Origin: JAWXCH01 sp034440595
GTDB lineage: Bacteria > Planctomycetota > Planctomycetia > Pirellulales > JALHPA01
Assembly: GCA_034440595.1 (NCBI GenBank)
Contig: JAWXCH010000219.1
Location: 1 to 39,891, forward strand
Reading direction: 5' to 3'
Length of the DNA stretch: 39,891 nucleotides
Positions 1 to 7,884 of the stretch are shown in pieces; the stretch's first letter is position 1; each line of letters starts with the position of its first letter. The notes beneath the pieces are model-generated. The model worked only from the letters and a program-made list of their open reading frames with translations, did not search any database and was not told the DNA's origin. The translations under genes were made by a program, and so were the position numbers.

Positions 1-792
1 AGTCAATCGCGTGCAGAATCGCTGGCCGAGCAGTTGGAGTTGGCGCTCGATGAAGGGACTTCGGTTGCAAACATCTCTGCCAAACCGGGCGAGCTATTGG
101 CCACCGACGCCGAACTGCGCCAGCTCGAGCAGATCCGCACTAAGCGCCTGCGAGGAGCCTATTTTGCGATGGTTGCGGGCTTCATTCTAGGCGCAGGAGG
201 TGTCTTTGCCACCTGGAGCCGCTCGCGTCGCACGCCGGATGTGATTACCGCCAGCGGCCTGGCACGGACCTTTCAAAATATCCGCCTGTTTCGCGATATG
301 ACCGTGCTGGAAAATGTGCAGGTCGCGCTCGACCGTTCGTTTCCATGCGGTCCGCAAATACTGCTGCATACCAAAGGCCAGAAAAAACAAGAAGCAACGT
401 GCCGCCAGCAAGGGCTGGAGGCGCTGAAGTTTGTCGGCCTGCAAGACGTGGCCGGTTCACTGGCCAGTTCATTACCCTATGGCGATCAGCGGCGGCTGGA
501 GATTGCCCGTGCGCTAGCAACCAAACCGCGTTTGCTGCTGCTGGACGAGCCTGCTGCCGGAATGAACCCGAGCGAGGCGCACGAATTGACCAGTCTAATT
601 CGCGGCATTCGCGATACGGGCGTGACGATTCTGTTGATCGAACATCATATGAGCGTGGTCATGGGTATCTCAGATCGAGTTGCGGTGCTGGAATATGGCT
701 GCAAGATTGCCGAAGGAACGCCGCAAGAAGTTCGCAATAATCCAAGAGTGATCGAGGCCTATCTGGGAAAAGATACCACAGCGCAAGAATAA
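1..792 (+). CDS. livG: Branched-chain amino acid-type ABC transporter ATP-binding protein (LivG-like), 5' end outside window
   Basis: ATPase that would power import through a LivH/LivM-type permease on the cytoplasmic face of the inner membrane. The frame is open from base 1, so the N-terminus, including the Walker A motif, lies outside the window. A TTG at 34 is only an internal codon. Visible motifs are the LivG-typical ARTFQNIRLF Q-loop segment, the signature region LPYGDQRRLEIARAL, Walker B LLLLDEP followed by AAGMNP, and the switch histidine in LLIEHH. The C-terminus ends in VIEAYLG, usual for LivG. Oddity: upstream of ARTFQ, where family members have a short beta-strand and loop after Walker A, there is a long stretch that includes a hydrophobic helix-like segment (GAYFAMVAGFILGAGGVFA) followed by basic residues. 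livF follows 39 bases downstream, so the two are probably one operon. The family assignment is firm. The substrate is inferred from the family only. Confidence 0.88.
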   Translation, partial: SQSRAESLAEQLELALDEGTSVANISAKPGELLATDAELRQLEQIRTKRLRGAYFAMVAGFILGAGGVFATWSRSRRTPDVITASGLARTFQNIRLFRDMTVLENVQVALDRSFPCGPQILLHTKGQKKQEATCRQQGLEALKFVGLQDVAGSLASSLPYGDQRRLEIARALATKPRLLLLDEPAAGMNPSEAHELTSLIRGIRDTGVTILLIEHHMSVVMGISDRVAVLEYGCKIAEGTPQEVRNNPRVIEAYLGKDTTAQE

Positions 793-831
793 CTACCGGT
801 TGCATTAACTCTTAACCAAGTCACTTGTTTC

Positions 832-1548
832 ATGGCCGATCCACTCCTTCAAATCGAAAACCTCCGTGCGGGTTACGGCTCCATTGAGGCGTTGAAGGGG
901 ATTTCGTTGGAAGTCCGCGAAGGAGAGATCGTGTCGCTGGTCGGTGCCAACGGTGCCGGCAAAACATCCATGCTGATGTGCATCTCCGGGGCAATTCGCG
1001 CACGGAGTGGCCGCATCGTTTTTGCCGGTCAGGAACTCAACTGTCTGCCAGCTTTTGAAATCGTCCAGCGCGGAATCTGTCATTCTCCTGAAGGGAGGCA
1101 GATATTTCCCAACCTGACAGTGCTGGAAAACCTGCGGATGGGTGCCTATACCCGCAACGACAAGGCTGGTATTCAGCAGGATTTGGATCGCTGCTATCAA
1201 CTATTTCCCATTTTGAAGGATCGATCGCGACAAGTCGGCGGAACACTCTCTGGCGGTGAGCAACAGATGCTGGCGGTGGCGCGAGCACTCATGGGAAAGC
1301 CCAAACTGCTGCTACTGGATGAGCCATCACTCGGTTTGGCACCACTCATTGTGGCCAAGATTTTTGAAGTCATTCAGCAACTGAATGCCACAGGAATCTC
1401 GATCCTACTGGTCGAGCAGAATGCTCGCATGGCGCTGAAAATTGCTAAACGAGGATACGTGATGGAAACCGGTCAGATCACGATGAGCGGTGCCGCTGCT
1501 GACCTGCTAAACGACCAGCGGATCCGCGAGGCGTACTTGGGGGGATGA
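832..1548 (+). CDS. livF: Branched-chain amino acid-type ABC transporter ATP-binding protein (LivF-like)
   Basis: Second ATPase of a branched-chain amino acid-type (HAAT) importer, expected to pair with the LivG protein encoded just upstream. It is 238 residues, the usual LivF length. Walker A is GANGAGKTS at residues 38-46, the ABC signature is LSGGEQQML, and Walker B is LLLLDEPSLGLAP. The segment after Walker B reads LLVEQN, with Gln-Asn where most ABC ATPases have the switch His, which is normal for LivF. The C-terminus ends with REAYLGG. The ATG at 832 gives the canonical N-terminus (LLQIENLRAGYG). I see no good Shine-Dalgarno before it. The gene is convergent with the MFS gene that begins on the other strand 17 bases beyond its stop. 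The periplasmic binding protein and permeases are not in the window and probably lie upstream. The substrate is not determined by the sequence. Confidence 0.9.
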   Translation: MADPLLQIENLRAGYGSIEALKGISLEVREGEIVSLVGANGAGKTSMLMCISGAIRARSGRIVFAGQELNCLPAFEIVQRGICHSPEGRQIFPNLTVLENLRMGAYTRNDKAGIQQDLDRCYQLFPILKDRSRQVGGTLSGGEQQMLAVARALMGKPKLLLLDEPSLGLAPLIVAKIFEVIQQLNATGISILLVEQNARMALKIAKRGYVMETGQITMSGAAADLLNDQRIREAYLGG

Positions 1549-1565
1549 TCGTAGTAGTGCGTTTC

Positions 1566-2966
1566 TCAGTCCGCAATTTCTTCCGCCGGCGGCTCTGGCA
1601 GGAAGAAACATGCAATCGAACCTACGGCATAGACGAAAAGTGCGACCGCGGCCGCGGTATAAGCATATTTCAACGCTCGATTGCCATCTGGCAGTGCCGC
1701 GCTTAACCACGCCGATTCCGCGATTGAGATGGTTACTAAAGCGAACGAAGTGCCGAAGATTCTGCCCCCGATATTGGCGGCAAAACTTTCACCAGTGCCG
1801 CGCAAATAGACTGGGTACATCCGCGGCAGATAGTTTCCCCAGAAACTGAACTGAGCAACGGTAAATAGCCCGGCAAGAAATGCTCCGACCTTCAGCCATG
1901 TCAGATCGGTAAATGACAAGTAATAGAAGACAAGCGGGACGATTAGCAGACCAGGGAGTTGAAATACCCGCATCAGCTTCCGGCGGCTAATAATGATGAC
2001 TGCAAGGTAAGCCAAAATGAACCTCCCAACGAGTCCGCCGATCTCTTGGACGAGTGATACACCACCGATTGCCGCGAGTTCAGCTTTTTTCCCCGAGGCA
2101 GCATTTGCACCGGGGGCTTCCGAGGCAGCCTTGGCTTGCTGCTGAACATCCTCAAGGCCCGGAACAATTTGCGGAAGCTGTTGGATCGCGCCGAATGCCG
2201 CTCCGTAGCTACACGCAAACATAATCGTGGTGATGATGGTGGTTTGCCGATATTTTGGCGCAAACAGCTCCAGCATGCTCGGGCGCTTGAGAGTGCCTTC
2301 GTCCTTTTTCTTTTGCCAGCTAGGAGACTCTGGTAAGAACGGGCGAATAAAAATTAACGGAATTGCTGGAAAGACACCCGAGATCAGCATGTATCGCCAT
2401 GTTTCGTGTTGGCCATAGATTGCTGGAAATCGATCTTGAAAATGCACGATCCCGATATAAACGGCGCTAACTAACAAGCCTCCCACCGACGAAAATGCCT
2501 GGGTGTAGCCGAGGACTTTTTCCCGCAACTTTGGTTCGGGGAAAAGCTCTGCCAACCAGGCAACGGCCGCGACAAATTCCACGCACACACCAACAAATGT
2601 CAGACAGCGTAGTGCTAACAGCATCGGCAATGATGTTGCAAAACCGGCTCCGAATGCGGAGAACGCGTACAGCAAGATGCTCCAGGTGAGTACGCGGCGG
2701 CGGCCGAGTCGATCGGTCAGATAGCCGCCGACCATGCCAAAGATGCCGCCGAAAAGCGCGGGCGCAAAAAACATGAGGCGCGCCCAGACCGCGTACTCTT
2801 CAGGGGACAGATTTTTTGGTGCCAGCGATTCAATCATCGGCTTGATGATCAGCGGCAGCATCAGCAGTTCATAAATGTCAAATGCAAATCCGATCGACGC
2901 GATGATGCAGATCAACCACTGAACTCGAGTCAGAGGGGGCAAGCTTGCGGAACTATCGGTGCTCAT
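1566..2966 (-). CDS. Major facilitator superfamily transporter
   Basis: A 466-residue polytopic inner-membrane protein with about twelve hydrophobic segments. MFS motif A is seen as GGYLTDRLGRRRVL in the loop between helices 2 and 3, and LPESPSW lies at the end of helix 6, as in the sugar/metabolite:H+ symporter branch. A hydrophilic Ala/Lys/Glu-rich loop (around residues 275-300, AKAASEAPGANAASGKKAE) sits in the second half and is longer than usual. RGTGESFAANIGGR in the C-terminal half resembles the conserved RGTG loop of metabolite:proton symporters. The ATG at 2966 gives a short hydrophilic N-terminus before helix 1 (WLICIIASIGFAFDIYELL). It lies 176 bases downstream of rsgA on the same strand, so a shared transcript is possible but not shown. 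The substrate cannot be read from the sequence. Confidence 0.85.
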   Translation of the reverse strand: MSTDSSASLPPLTRVQWLICIIASIGFAFDIYELLMLPLIIKPMIESLAPKNLSPEEYAVWARLMFFAPALFGGIFGMVGGYLTDRLGRRRVLTWSILLYAFSAFGAGFATSLPMLLALRCLTFVGVCVEFVAAVAWLAELFPEPKLREKVLGYTQAFSSVGGLLVSAVYIGIVHFQDRFPAIYGQHETWRYMLISGVFPAIPLIFIRPFLPESPSWQKKKDEGTLKRPSMLELFAPKYRQTTIITTIMFACSYGAAFGAIQQLPQIVPGLEDVQQQAKAASEAPGANAASGKKAELAAIGGVSLVQEIGGLVGRFILAYLAVIIISRRKLMRVFQLPGLLIVPLVFYYLSFTDLTWLKVGAFLAGLFTVAQFSFWGNYLPRMYPVYLRGTGESFAANIGGRIFGTSFALVTISIAESAWLSAALPDGNRALKYAYTAAAVALFVYAVGSIACFFLPEPPAEEIAD

Positions 2967-3142
2967 GCGGAACTGCCTGAGGTAGGTTCAAAAAGGCGGG
3001 AACAAACGCACACGGGAAGGATGCCATTGTTGCCGAGAAACGGCAAAAGTGAAATTGCTGTTTCTTGCCGCTGCAACCTGACAGTCGGCATTGTAATGGT
3101 CTAGTGCAAAACCCTCAATCGAAGAGTCGGAATCCTGGCCTT
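2967..3142. other. Intergenic spacer between rsgA and the MFS gene, with a weak hairpin
   Basis: A 176-base spacer between two leftward genes. It contains an imperfect hairpin: GAAACGGCAA (3037-3046) and TTGCTGTTTC (3055-3064) pair with one G-T wobble around an 8-base loop. No T-tract follows on the minus strand, so I do not call it an intrinsic terminator. No convincing promoter for the MFS gene is evident. Confidence 0.3.
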
Positions 3143-4276
3143 TTAGCTACTGTCCTCTTCGTGCATCTGGCAATAGCTCTCATATCGGCGGGAGTCCAAG
3201 TAGCCATCCGCCACCGCGTCTTTCACTGCACAGTCGGTTTCGTGAATGTGAATGCAGTTCGGATACTTGCACCGGCTTACGTAAGGGCGTAAATCGCGGA
3301 AATTGCCGGCGACTTCTTCAGGGATAATATCCCAAAGCTGAAATTGCCGAATTCCCGGCGTGTCGACCACCCAGCCGCCACGCTCCAGTCGTATCAAGCG
3401 CGCGGTGGTCGTGGTGTGTTTACCTTTTTGCGATTCCTGGCTGACTTTGCCAACGCGCAACTCCAGCCCCGGTTCAATTCGGTTGAGCAGCGATGACTTG
3501 CCCACACCGCTTTGACCGACCACCACGGTTGCTTGGTTTCGCAATTCGCTGGCGAGCAGGTCGATTCCCTGCCCGGTCTGTGCGGAAATAGGGATCACTC
3601 GGTACCCCATTCGGCTGTAGGCACCGATCAGCGGCTGCAAATCGGCGACATCCACCAGATCGATCTTGTTGATACAGATTATTGGCCGCAACTGATTTTG
3701 TTCGGCGGTGACGATGAACCGGTCGATGAGGTGTGGCTTCAAGTACGGCTCTGCTGCACTAGCAACGACTATCATCTGGTCCACATTGGCGACCATGATG
3801 TGCTGACGCCCCCGACTGGTCCGGCTGAGAATTCCGTAACGCGGTTCGATCCGCTCGATAATCCCTTCGGTCGGTGACGAGGGTCGAAAGTAAACCCAAT
3901 CGCCGGCGGCCACTACATGGCGTTGATCGGTGGCAAGTGTCTTTAGCAGTCTGCGCACAACACATTGATGCTGCGCGCCATCTTCCGTTTCGATCAGGCT
4001 ATTGAGGCCGAACACCTGCAGCACTCGCCCGCGTCGGCAGACGGACAGATCGACCTCTGGCATGACGGTGAAACCCGACGACGAATCGTCTGTGACTGTT
4101 TCGCCAACGACCGTTCGCTTGCGCGAGAGATCCCCTTTGCCACTGATGCGTTCATGCCGCGATGAGTCGGCCGAGTCCTTGCTCGTATCTTGCAAATCTC
4201 GCGTCAGGTCCGTCGCACGCGCACGGGCGGTGCGATTCTTGCGGAATTCAGTGCGGATTTTTTTGTTCTTTGCCAT
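3143..4276 (-). CDS. rsgA: Small ribosomal subunit biogenesis GTPase RsgA
   Basis: Circularly permuted GTPase that acts in the cytoplasm during late maturation of the 30S subunit. The order of G motifs shows the permutation: G4 NKID at residues 203-206 precedes G1 GQSGVGKSS at 254-262 and G3 DTPG at 305-308. The C-terminal zinc module is present as C336-x4-C341-x-H343-x5-C349. An OB-fold-like region (RVLQVFG... to DWVYFRP) precedes the GTPase domain. At 377 residues it is longer than many homologues because of a roughly 75-residue charged N-terminal extension (MAKNKKIRTEFRKNR...). The ATG at 4276 starts this basic extension. A TATACT -10-like box lies at 4288-4293 on the minus strand, only about 11 bases from the ATG, leaving almost no room for a leader. 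No Shine-Dalgarno is visible. Assignment is firm. Confidence 0.95.
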   Translation of the reverse strand: MAKNKKIRTEFRKNRTARARATDLTRDLQDTSKDSADSSRHERISGKGDLSRKRTVVGETVTDDSSSGFTVMPEVDLSVCRRGRVLQVFGLNSLIETEDGAQHQCVVRRLLKTLATDQRHVVAAGDWVYFRPSSPTEGIIERIEPRYGILSRTSRGRQHIMVANVDQMIVVASAAEPYLKPHLIDRFIVTAEQNQLRPIICINKIDLVDVADLQPLIGAYSRMGYRVIPISAQTGQGIDLLASELRNQATVVVGQSGVGKSSLLNRIEPGLELRVGKVSQESQKGKHTTTTARLIRLERGGWVVDTPGIRQFQLWDIIPEEVAGNFRDLRPYVSRCKYPNCIHIHETDCAVKDAVADGYLDSRRYESYCQMHEEDSS

Positions 4277-4287
4277 GCAGACAAAAG

Positions 4288-4293
4288 AGTATA
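4288..4293 (-). promoter_or_regulatory. Candidate -10 box for rsgA
   Basis: TATACT on the minus strand (five of six matches to TATAAT), with a weak TCAACC -35 candidate 17 bases upstream. Its position predicts a start site only about 3-5 bases before the rsgA ATG, so the transcript could be leaderless. Inferred from pattern only. Confidence 0.3.
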
Positions 4294-4472
4294 TGTAGCG
4301 GACCCGCTGTGGTTGATCGCTAAGCCAACGGGAAGACCCAACGGCTTCAGTCTACTCGTTATGCGAAACTGGCGAAACGGAGCGTCGGTTCACGAGGCGA
4401 TGTCATTGCTGCGTTTAAGTAACTGCGATGAGCAGCTATGCTCCGCTTTAGAGAAGGCGATGTGGTTTGACG

Positions 4473-4502
4473 AAAAAAGCCCGACCGGATTGGTCGGGCT
4501 TT
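4473..4502 (-). terminator. Intrinsic terminator downstream of the PEP-CTERM gene
   Basis: A perfect 11-bp stem (AAAGCCCGACC at 4476-4486 with GGTCGGGCTTT at 4492-4502) around a 5-base loop. Read on the minus strand it ends in six T residues. It sits 32 bases beyond the stop of the leftward PEP-CTERM gene, the expected position and orientation. Confidence 0.85.
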
Positions 4503-4534
4503 GAGAATTGTATATTAACGATTCGATCAGTCGA

Positions 4535-5289
4535 TTAACGCTTGCGTCGCGAATAACCGACGCAACCAACGAACAATGCACCAATTGCGCCCAGTACGAT
4601 TGTGCCTGGTTCCGGCACGATTGTTTGCACTTGGCTGTAGAACTGGAAAAACTCGCTCAGATGCGCATTACCGACTTGTCCACCGCTAATCGAGATATCC
4701 TTACGGACATAAATCTCGTTAACCGGAGAGAAAACTGCCGAAAGCGATACGTTGTTAAAATTGTCTCCAGCTTGCAGCGAAACGCCGATTCCAGCAAGCA
4801 ATGGAGAAAGTGCTGGTCCGCCATAGACCAGTTCTGAAATATTCACGATTCCGTTGCCGGAGGCATTAGCACCAGTCAGCTTCATGCCCACATCCTTGAT
4901 CTGCCAAATAATATTTGGGTTGGGATCTGGGATAATTGAGACTTTGAAATTCAAGTTGGCGTTGACTTGCTGACCGTTACCAGCATTCATAATCGGCAAC
5001 AATCGAATGCCGTAATCTCCAGTAGAGGTGTCTACGACTCCTTGAATTTGAAAGTTGCTCGCATTCGGCGCGATTGCACCTCCGCTGGCAATCGAGACCA
5101 ATTCAAAGTTGGAGAATAGCTTGTCCCCTACGGTCAATGTACCGCCGGGTAGCGTGGCAGTGTATACACGACGTCGGGTAAAGTTGGGACGATTTCCGCG
5201 CGAGACGTGGATGTTGTTCCAACCAAAGCAACCACAACAAAACATGCAGCCGTAAACAGCTTAGTTGTTGCATTAAGATTGCGTGACAT
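4535..5289 (-). pseudogene. PEP-CTERM sorting-domain protein, frame broken after the signal peptide
   Basis: An exported protein with a C-terminal PEP-CTERM sorting signal: VPEP, then a hydrophobic helix (GTIVLGAIGALFVGCVGY) and SRRKR at the end. In this family the tail is recognised by an exosortase at the inner membrane. The start ATG at 5289 is preceded by AGGA and opens a good signal peptide (MSRNLNATTKLFTAACFVVV..., with TSRA then EIVPTLPDVVYT). That frame stops at 5134. The mature part, beginning VYTATLPGGTLTVGDK, continues in another frame to 4535. Removing one GT from the GTGT at 5166-5169 would join the halves as DVVYTATLPGG and give about 250 residues; a missing single base nearby would also do so. 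So this is a recent pseudogene, a sequencing or assembly error, or an unusual frameshift. The mature domain (about 200 residues, beta-rich composition) is otherwise unidentified. Confidence 0.7.
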
Positions 5290-5380
5290 ACGAATCGTCC
5301 TTTGAGGCGTTTCAACAAGTCTTGAAAACAGGAATCCGCTCGGCAACCATCCCTGCCGTCATCTGCCCGGCTCCCTCCGC

Positions 5381-5413
5381 GGGCCTTGCGCTCTTAGGCG
5401 CTGCCCCTTTTTT
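5381..5413 (+). terminator. Orphan terminator-like hairpin
   Basis: GGGC (5381-5384) pairs with GCCC (5403-5406) and GCGC (5388-5391) with GCGC (5398-5401) around a TCTTAG loop. A C and six T residues follow. Orientation is rightward, but no rightward gene lies upstream within the window between 1548 and here. It could end a small RNA or an antisense transcript to the PEP-CTERM gene, or be coincidental. Confidence 0.3.
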
Positions 5414-5847
5414 CTATCTTAACCAGTCCCATCTGCTAAATCATTACAACTGGCATATGAGGGCTTTATTATGGATTGAAAAAACCGTCTCTGTAAAGCG
5501 ACACCCCCCTGTAATTCTGAAAAAACACACAATTCTCACAAACCGCGTAAAGCACGCTTCTCCCTCAAGTGAAATGGCCCCAAGCGTTTTCACCCGATTT
5601 TGAGTCGTCCCCTGCGACAGTCGCTGTTCAACCGTCAATCCACGTAGATCCCCTACAACCATCAAATTCTAATCTAAAATTCCGTGCTTTCCAAAAAAAA
5701 TGGCCTGCGCTAGCACGGTTTCACAAAAATAGTCGAGACTGCATCTCAGTATGGTGGAACATGAACCGCCAAATTAACAATAAGTTGTTTTCTGGTAACA
5801 GGTTGCGTTGAATCTAGGCGAAGCAGCCCAATCCGAAGGGATTCAAC

Positions 5848-5876
5848 TTTTTGTGGCGGTCGGAATCGTCTATAGT
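5848..5876 (+). promoter_or_regulatory. Candidate sigma70-type promoter for lepB
   Basis: TATAGT at 5871-5876 matches the -10 consensus at five of six positions. A poor -35 (TTTTTG) lies 17 bases upstream. It would give a leader of about 190 bases before the lepB ATG. Pattern-based only. Confidence 0.25.
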
Positions 5877-6071
5877 CTGGTGCTGAACCGCCTACCGGCC
5901 GGCCTACGTATGATACAAGGGCCGATGGCGAAACCGGCGGCATTCGGTAAAAGAGAATCAGCCCAAGGTCGGTTTTTGTAACTGAAAGAACCGGGGGCGT
6001 TGCCCGCGTCACTTTAGGCTGTTTTTTGACTTGAGTTTGAAAACTTGGAGCGTTTGAACCAACGGCCAACT

Positions 6072-7814
6072 ATGAGCAGCGAAAAAACCCCCGGAACTTC
6101 CACCGGCAAACCTTCGAGCAAGCCGACTAGCACGTCCAGCATTGTTGCGCCGACCTGGTCGCACACATTTCGCGAAACGGTCGAATCGGTGGTGATTGCG
6201 TTCATTCTGGCATTTCTGTTTCGGACGTTTGAGGCGGAGGCTTTTGTCATCCCGACCGGTTCTATGGCTCCGGTACTGCAGGGAATGCACAAGGACATGG
6301 AATGCTCTCAGTGCAAATATCCATACCGAGTTGGCGTGAAAGTACCGAATGTTCCTGATGCAAATGGCAATTTTCCCTCCTTTGAAACGCAATGTCCGCA
6401 ATGTGGATACAGGGAGGATGCCAGTGACGTTAAGAAAGACCCTGACTTTTCTGGCGACCGAATTCTGGTTAGCAAATTTGCGTACGATTTTGCCGAGCCG
6501 AATCGATTCGATGTTGTCGTATTCAAGTATCCCGAGGATCCAAAGACAAACTACATCAAGCGGTTGGTTGGTCTGCCTGGCGAAACGATCAAAATCCAGG
6601 ATGGTGACATCTACTTTAAGGGAATAGGCGATACCGATTTCCAAATTGCACGTAAGCCAAATGCCGGCACGCTGCTGGCCATGTTGCACGATGTCTACAA
6701 TAACGACTACGCCTTGCAAGAGTTCATGCAAGCAGGCTGGCCGTCAAGGTGGAGAAATTTTGAAGCGGGACGCGCGATACCAAGCGGCAGCGCTACCGCA
6801 AGTTGGACCCCTGATGCCGACAGCAAAGTGTTCACCAACGATGGCAGCAGCGGCGGCGAATCTTGGCTGCGATATCAACATTTATTTGCAAGGCAAGCAG
6901 TGTGGAACGATTTTGAAGCTAAATTGAATATTGCCCCCGATGCAAGCCCTGAATTGATACGCGACACCTATGCGTACAACGGTTCCCACGGAAATTTGCT
7001 TCGTGACGATGCCCATTGGGTTGGCGATCTCGTTTTGGATTTCCAAGCAAAAGTTGAATCCACTAGCGGCCAGTTGGTCGTGGAATTGATCAAAGGCGGG
7101 CGGAAGTTTCAGGCCCGGTTTGACTTGGCCACTGGCGAAGTCCGCCTGGAAATTCCTGGATTTGATACGTTTCATCCACAGGCCACGACGGCAGTGGTTG
7201 GCCCCGGCACGTACCAGCTTCGCTTTGCTAACGTGGACGAAGAGTTATGGCTCTGGGTTGATGATGAACTGATTAAGTTCGAGGGTGGAACGCGTTACCC
7301 ACCGCTGGGAAATAACAAGGAAGTCACCAATTCCACTTTGCCTGGGGACGGAAGCGACCTTTCGCCGGTTGGAATTGCAACCAATGGTGCCAAGGTCGAG
7401 GTCAGTCACCTTAATATTCGTCGCGATATCTTCTACATCGCGCAGTGGACACAGCAACAGGCCACTGCTTCGCCCGACAATGGTTCTGACACGACCGATT
7501 CAGAAACAAATGGGGGTGAACCCCACTCTATCACTTTGAAGAAATTCGACGACCAGCCAGAGCTAGATCAGTTCTTCATGCTCGGCGACAACAGCCCGCA
7601 GAGTAAAGATGGTCGTCTCTGGGGCAGAATAAAGAAGGATGGCCGGTTCTCGGGCGTTCAATATGTTGAACGGAGGCTACTGATTGGCAAGGCTCTGTAC
7701 ATTTTCTGGCCGCATTCATGGCCCGCTAGCTGGGCAGTCACATGGCGGTTCAAAGGGATGGAAGTCGAGGTGCCGTTCTGGCCTAATTTCAAACGGATGG
7801 GGCTGATTCGATAA
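6072..7814 (+). CDS. lepB: Signal peptidase I with zinc-ribbon and large beta-rich insertions
   Basis: Membrane-bound serine protease (family S26) that removes signal peptides on the outer face of the inner membrane. A single N-terminal hydrophobic segment (SVVIAFILAFLFRTFEAEAF) leads into PTGSM with the nucleophile Ser64. The general-base Lys163 is in YIKRLVGLPGE, and GDNSPQSKDGR begins at residue 505. At 580 residues it is far longer than usual. Two insertions explain this. A CxxC...CxxC zinc-ribbon-like segment (C78, C81, C108, C111) lies between the Ser and Lys motifs. About 340 residues separate Lys163 from GDN; this includes a beta-rich stretch (around 300-450) with a jelly-roll or concanavalin-like feel. 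I chose the ATG at 6072 over the in-frame TTG at 6045 because no Shine-Dalgarno supports either and ATG gives a natural Ser/Thr/Pro-rich cytoplasmic tail. lptB follows 70 bases later on the same strand. Confidence 0.92.
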   Translation: MSSEKTPGTSTGKPSSKPTSTSSIVAPTWSHTFRETVESVVIAFILAFLFRTFEAEAFVIPTGSMAPVLQGMHKDMECSQCKYPYRVGVKVPNVPDANGNFPSFETQCPQCGYREDASDVKKDPDFSGDRILVSKFAYDFAEPNRFDVVVFKYPEDPKTNYIKRLVGLPGETIKIQDGDIYFKGIGDTDFQIARKPNAGTLLAMLHDVYNNDYALQEFMQAGWPSRWRNFEAGRAIPSGSATASWTPDADSKVFTNDGSSGGESWLRYQHLFARQAVWNDFEAKLNIAPDASPELIRDTYAYNGSHGNLLRDDAHWVGDLVLDFQAKVESTSGQLVVELIKGGRKFQARFDLATGEVRLEIPGFDTFHPQATTAVVGPGTYQLRFANVDEELWLWVDDELIKFEGGTRYPPLGNNKEVTNSTLPGDGSDLSPVGIATNGAKVEVSHLNIRRDIFYIAQWTQQQATASPDNGSDTTDSETNGGEPHSITLKKFDDQPELDQFFMLGDNSPQSKDGRLWGRIKKDGRFSGVQYVERRLLIGKALYIFWPHSWPASWAVTWRFKGMEVEVPFWPNFKRMGLIR

Positions 7815-7872
7815 CAGAAATCGCTTTGCCAAGGTTGGCGAATACAATCAAGCTGCACAAACTCATTCGATC

Positions 7873-7880
7873 AGGGAGGA
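7873..7880 (+). promoter_or_regulatory. Strong Shine-Dalgarno of lptB
   Basis: AGGGAGGA four bases before the ATG at 7885. It fixes the lptB start and stands out because most neighbours lack a clear ribosome binding site. Confidence 0.7.
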
Positions 7881-7884
7881 TCCA

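Larger units (their letters stand above)
5290..6071. other. Long gene-free region between the PEP-CTERM gene and lepB
   Basis: 782 bases, relatively AT-rich, with no ORF I regard as coding: the short frames on either strand have no start context and implausible composition. It contains a hairpin with a T-tract at 5381-5413 and a candidate promoter for the signal peptidase gene near 5848-5876, both listed separately. Otherwise I see nothing. Confidence 0.5.

Noticed and set aside
34..792. A complete ATPase gene starting at the TTG at 34
   Set aside because: The frame is open to base 1 and the product would lack Walker A, so this is an internal codon of a gene that starts outside the window.
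3037..3064. Hairpin as an rsgA terminator
   Set aside because: It is imperfect and not followed by a T-tract on the minus strand.
5283..5603. A 106-codon plus-strand frame upstream of lepB
   Set aside because: It overlaps the start of the PEP-CTERM gene, spans the terminator-like hairpin, and its product has low-quality composition.
5746..6069. A 107-codon minus-strand frame upstream of lepB
   Set aside because: It covers the likely lepB promoter region and shows no protein-like pattern or ribosome binding site.
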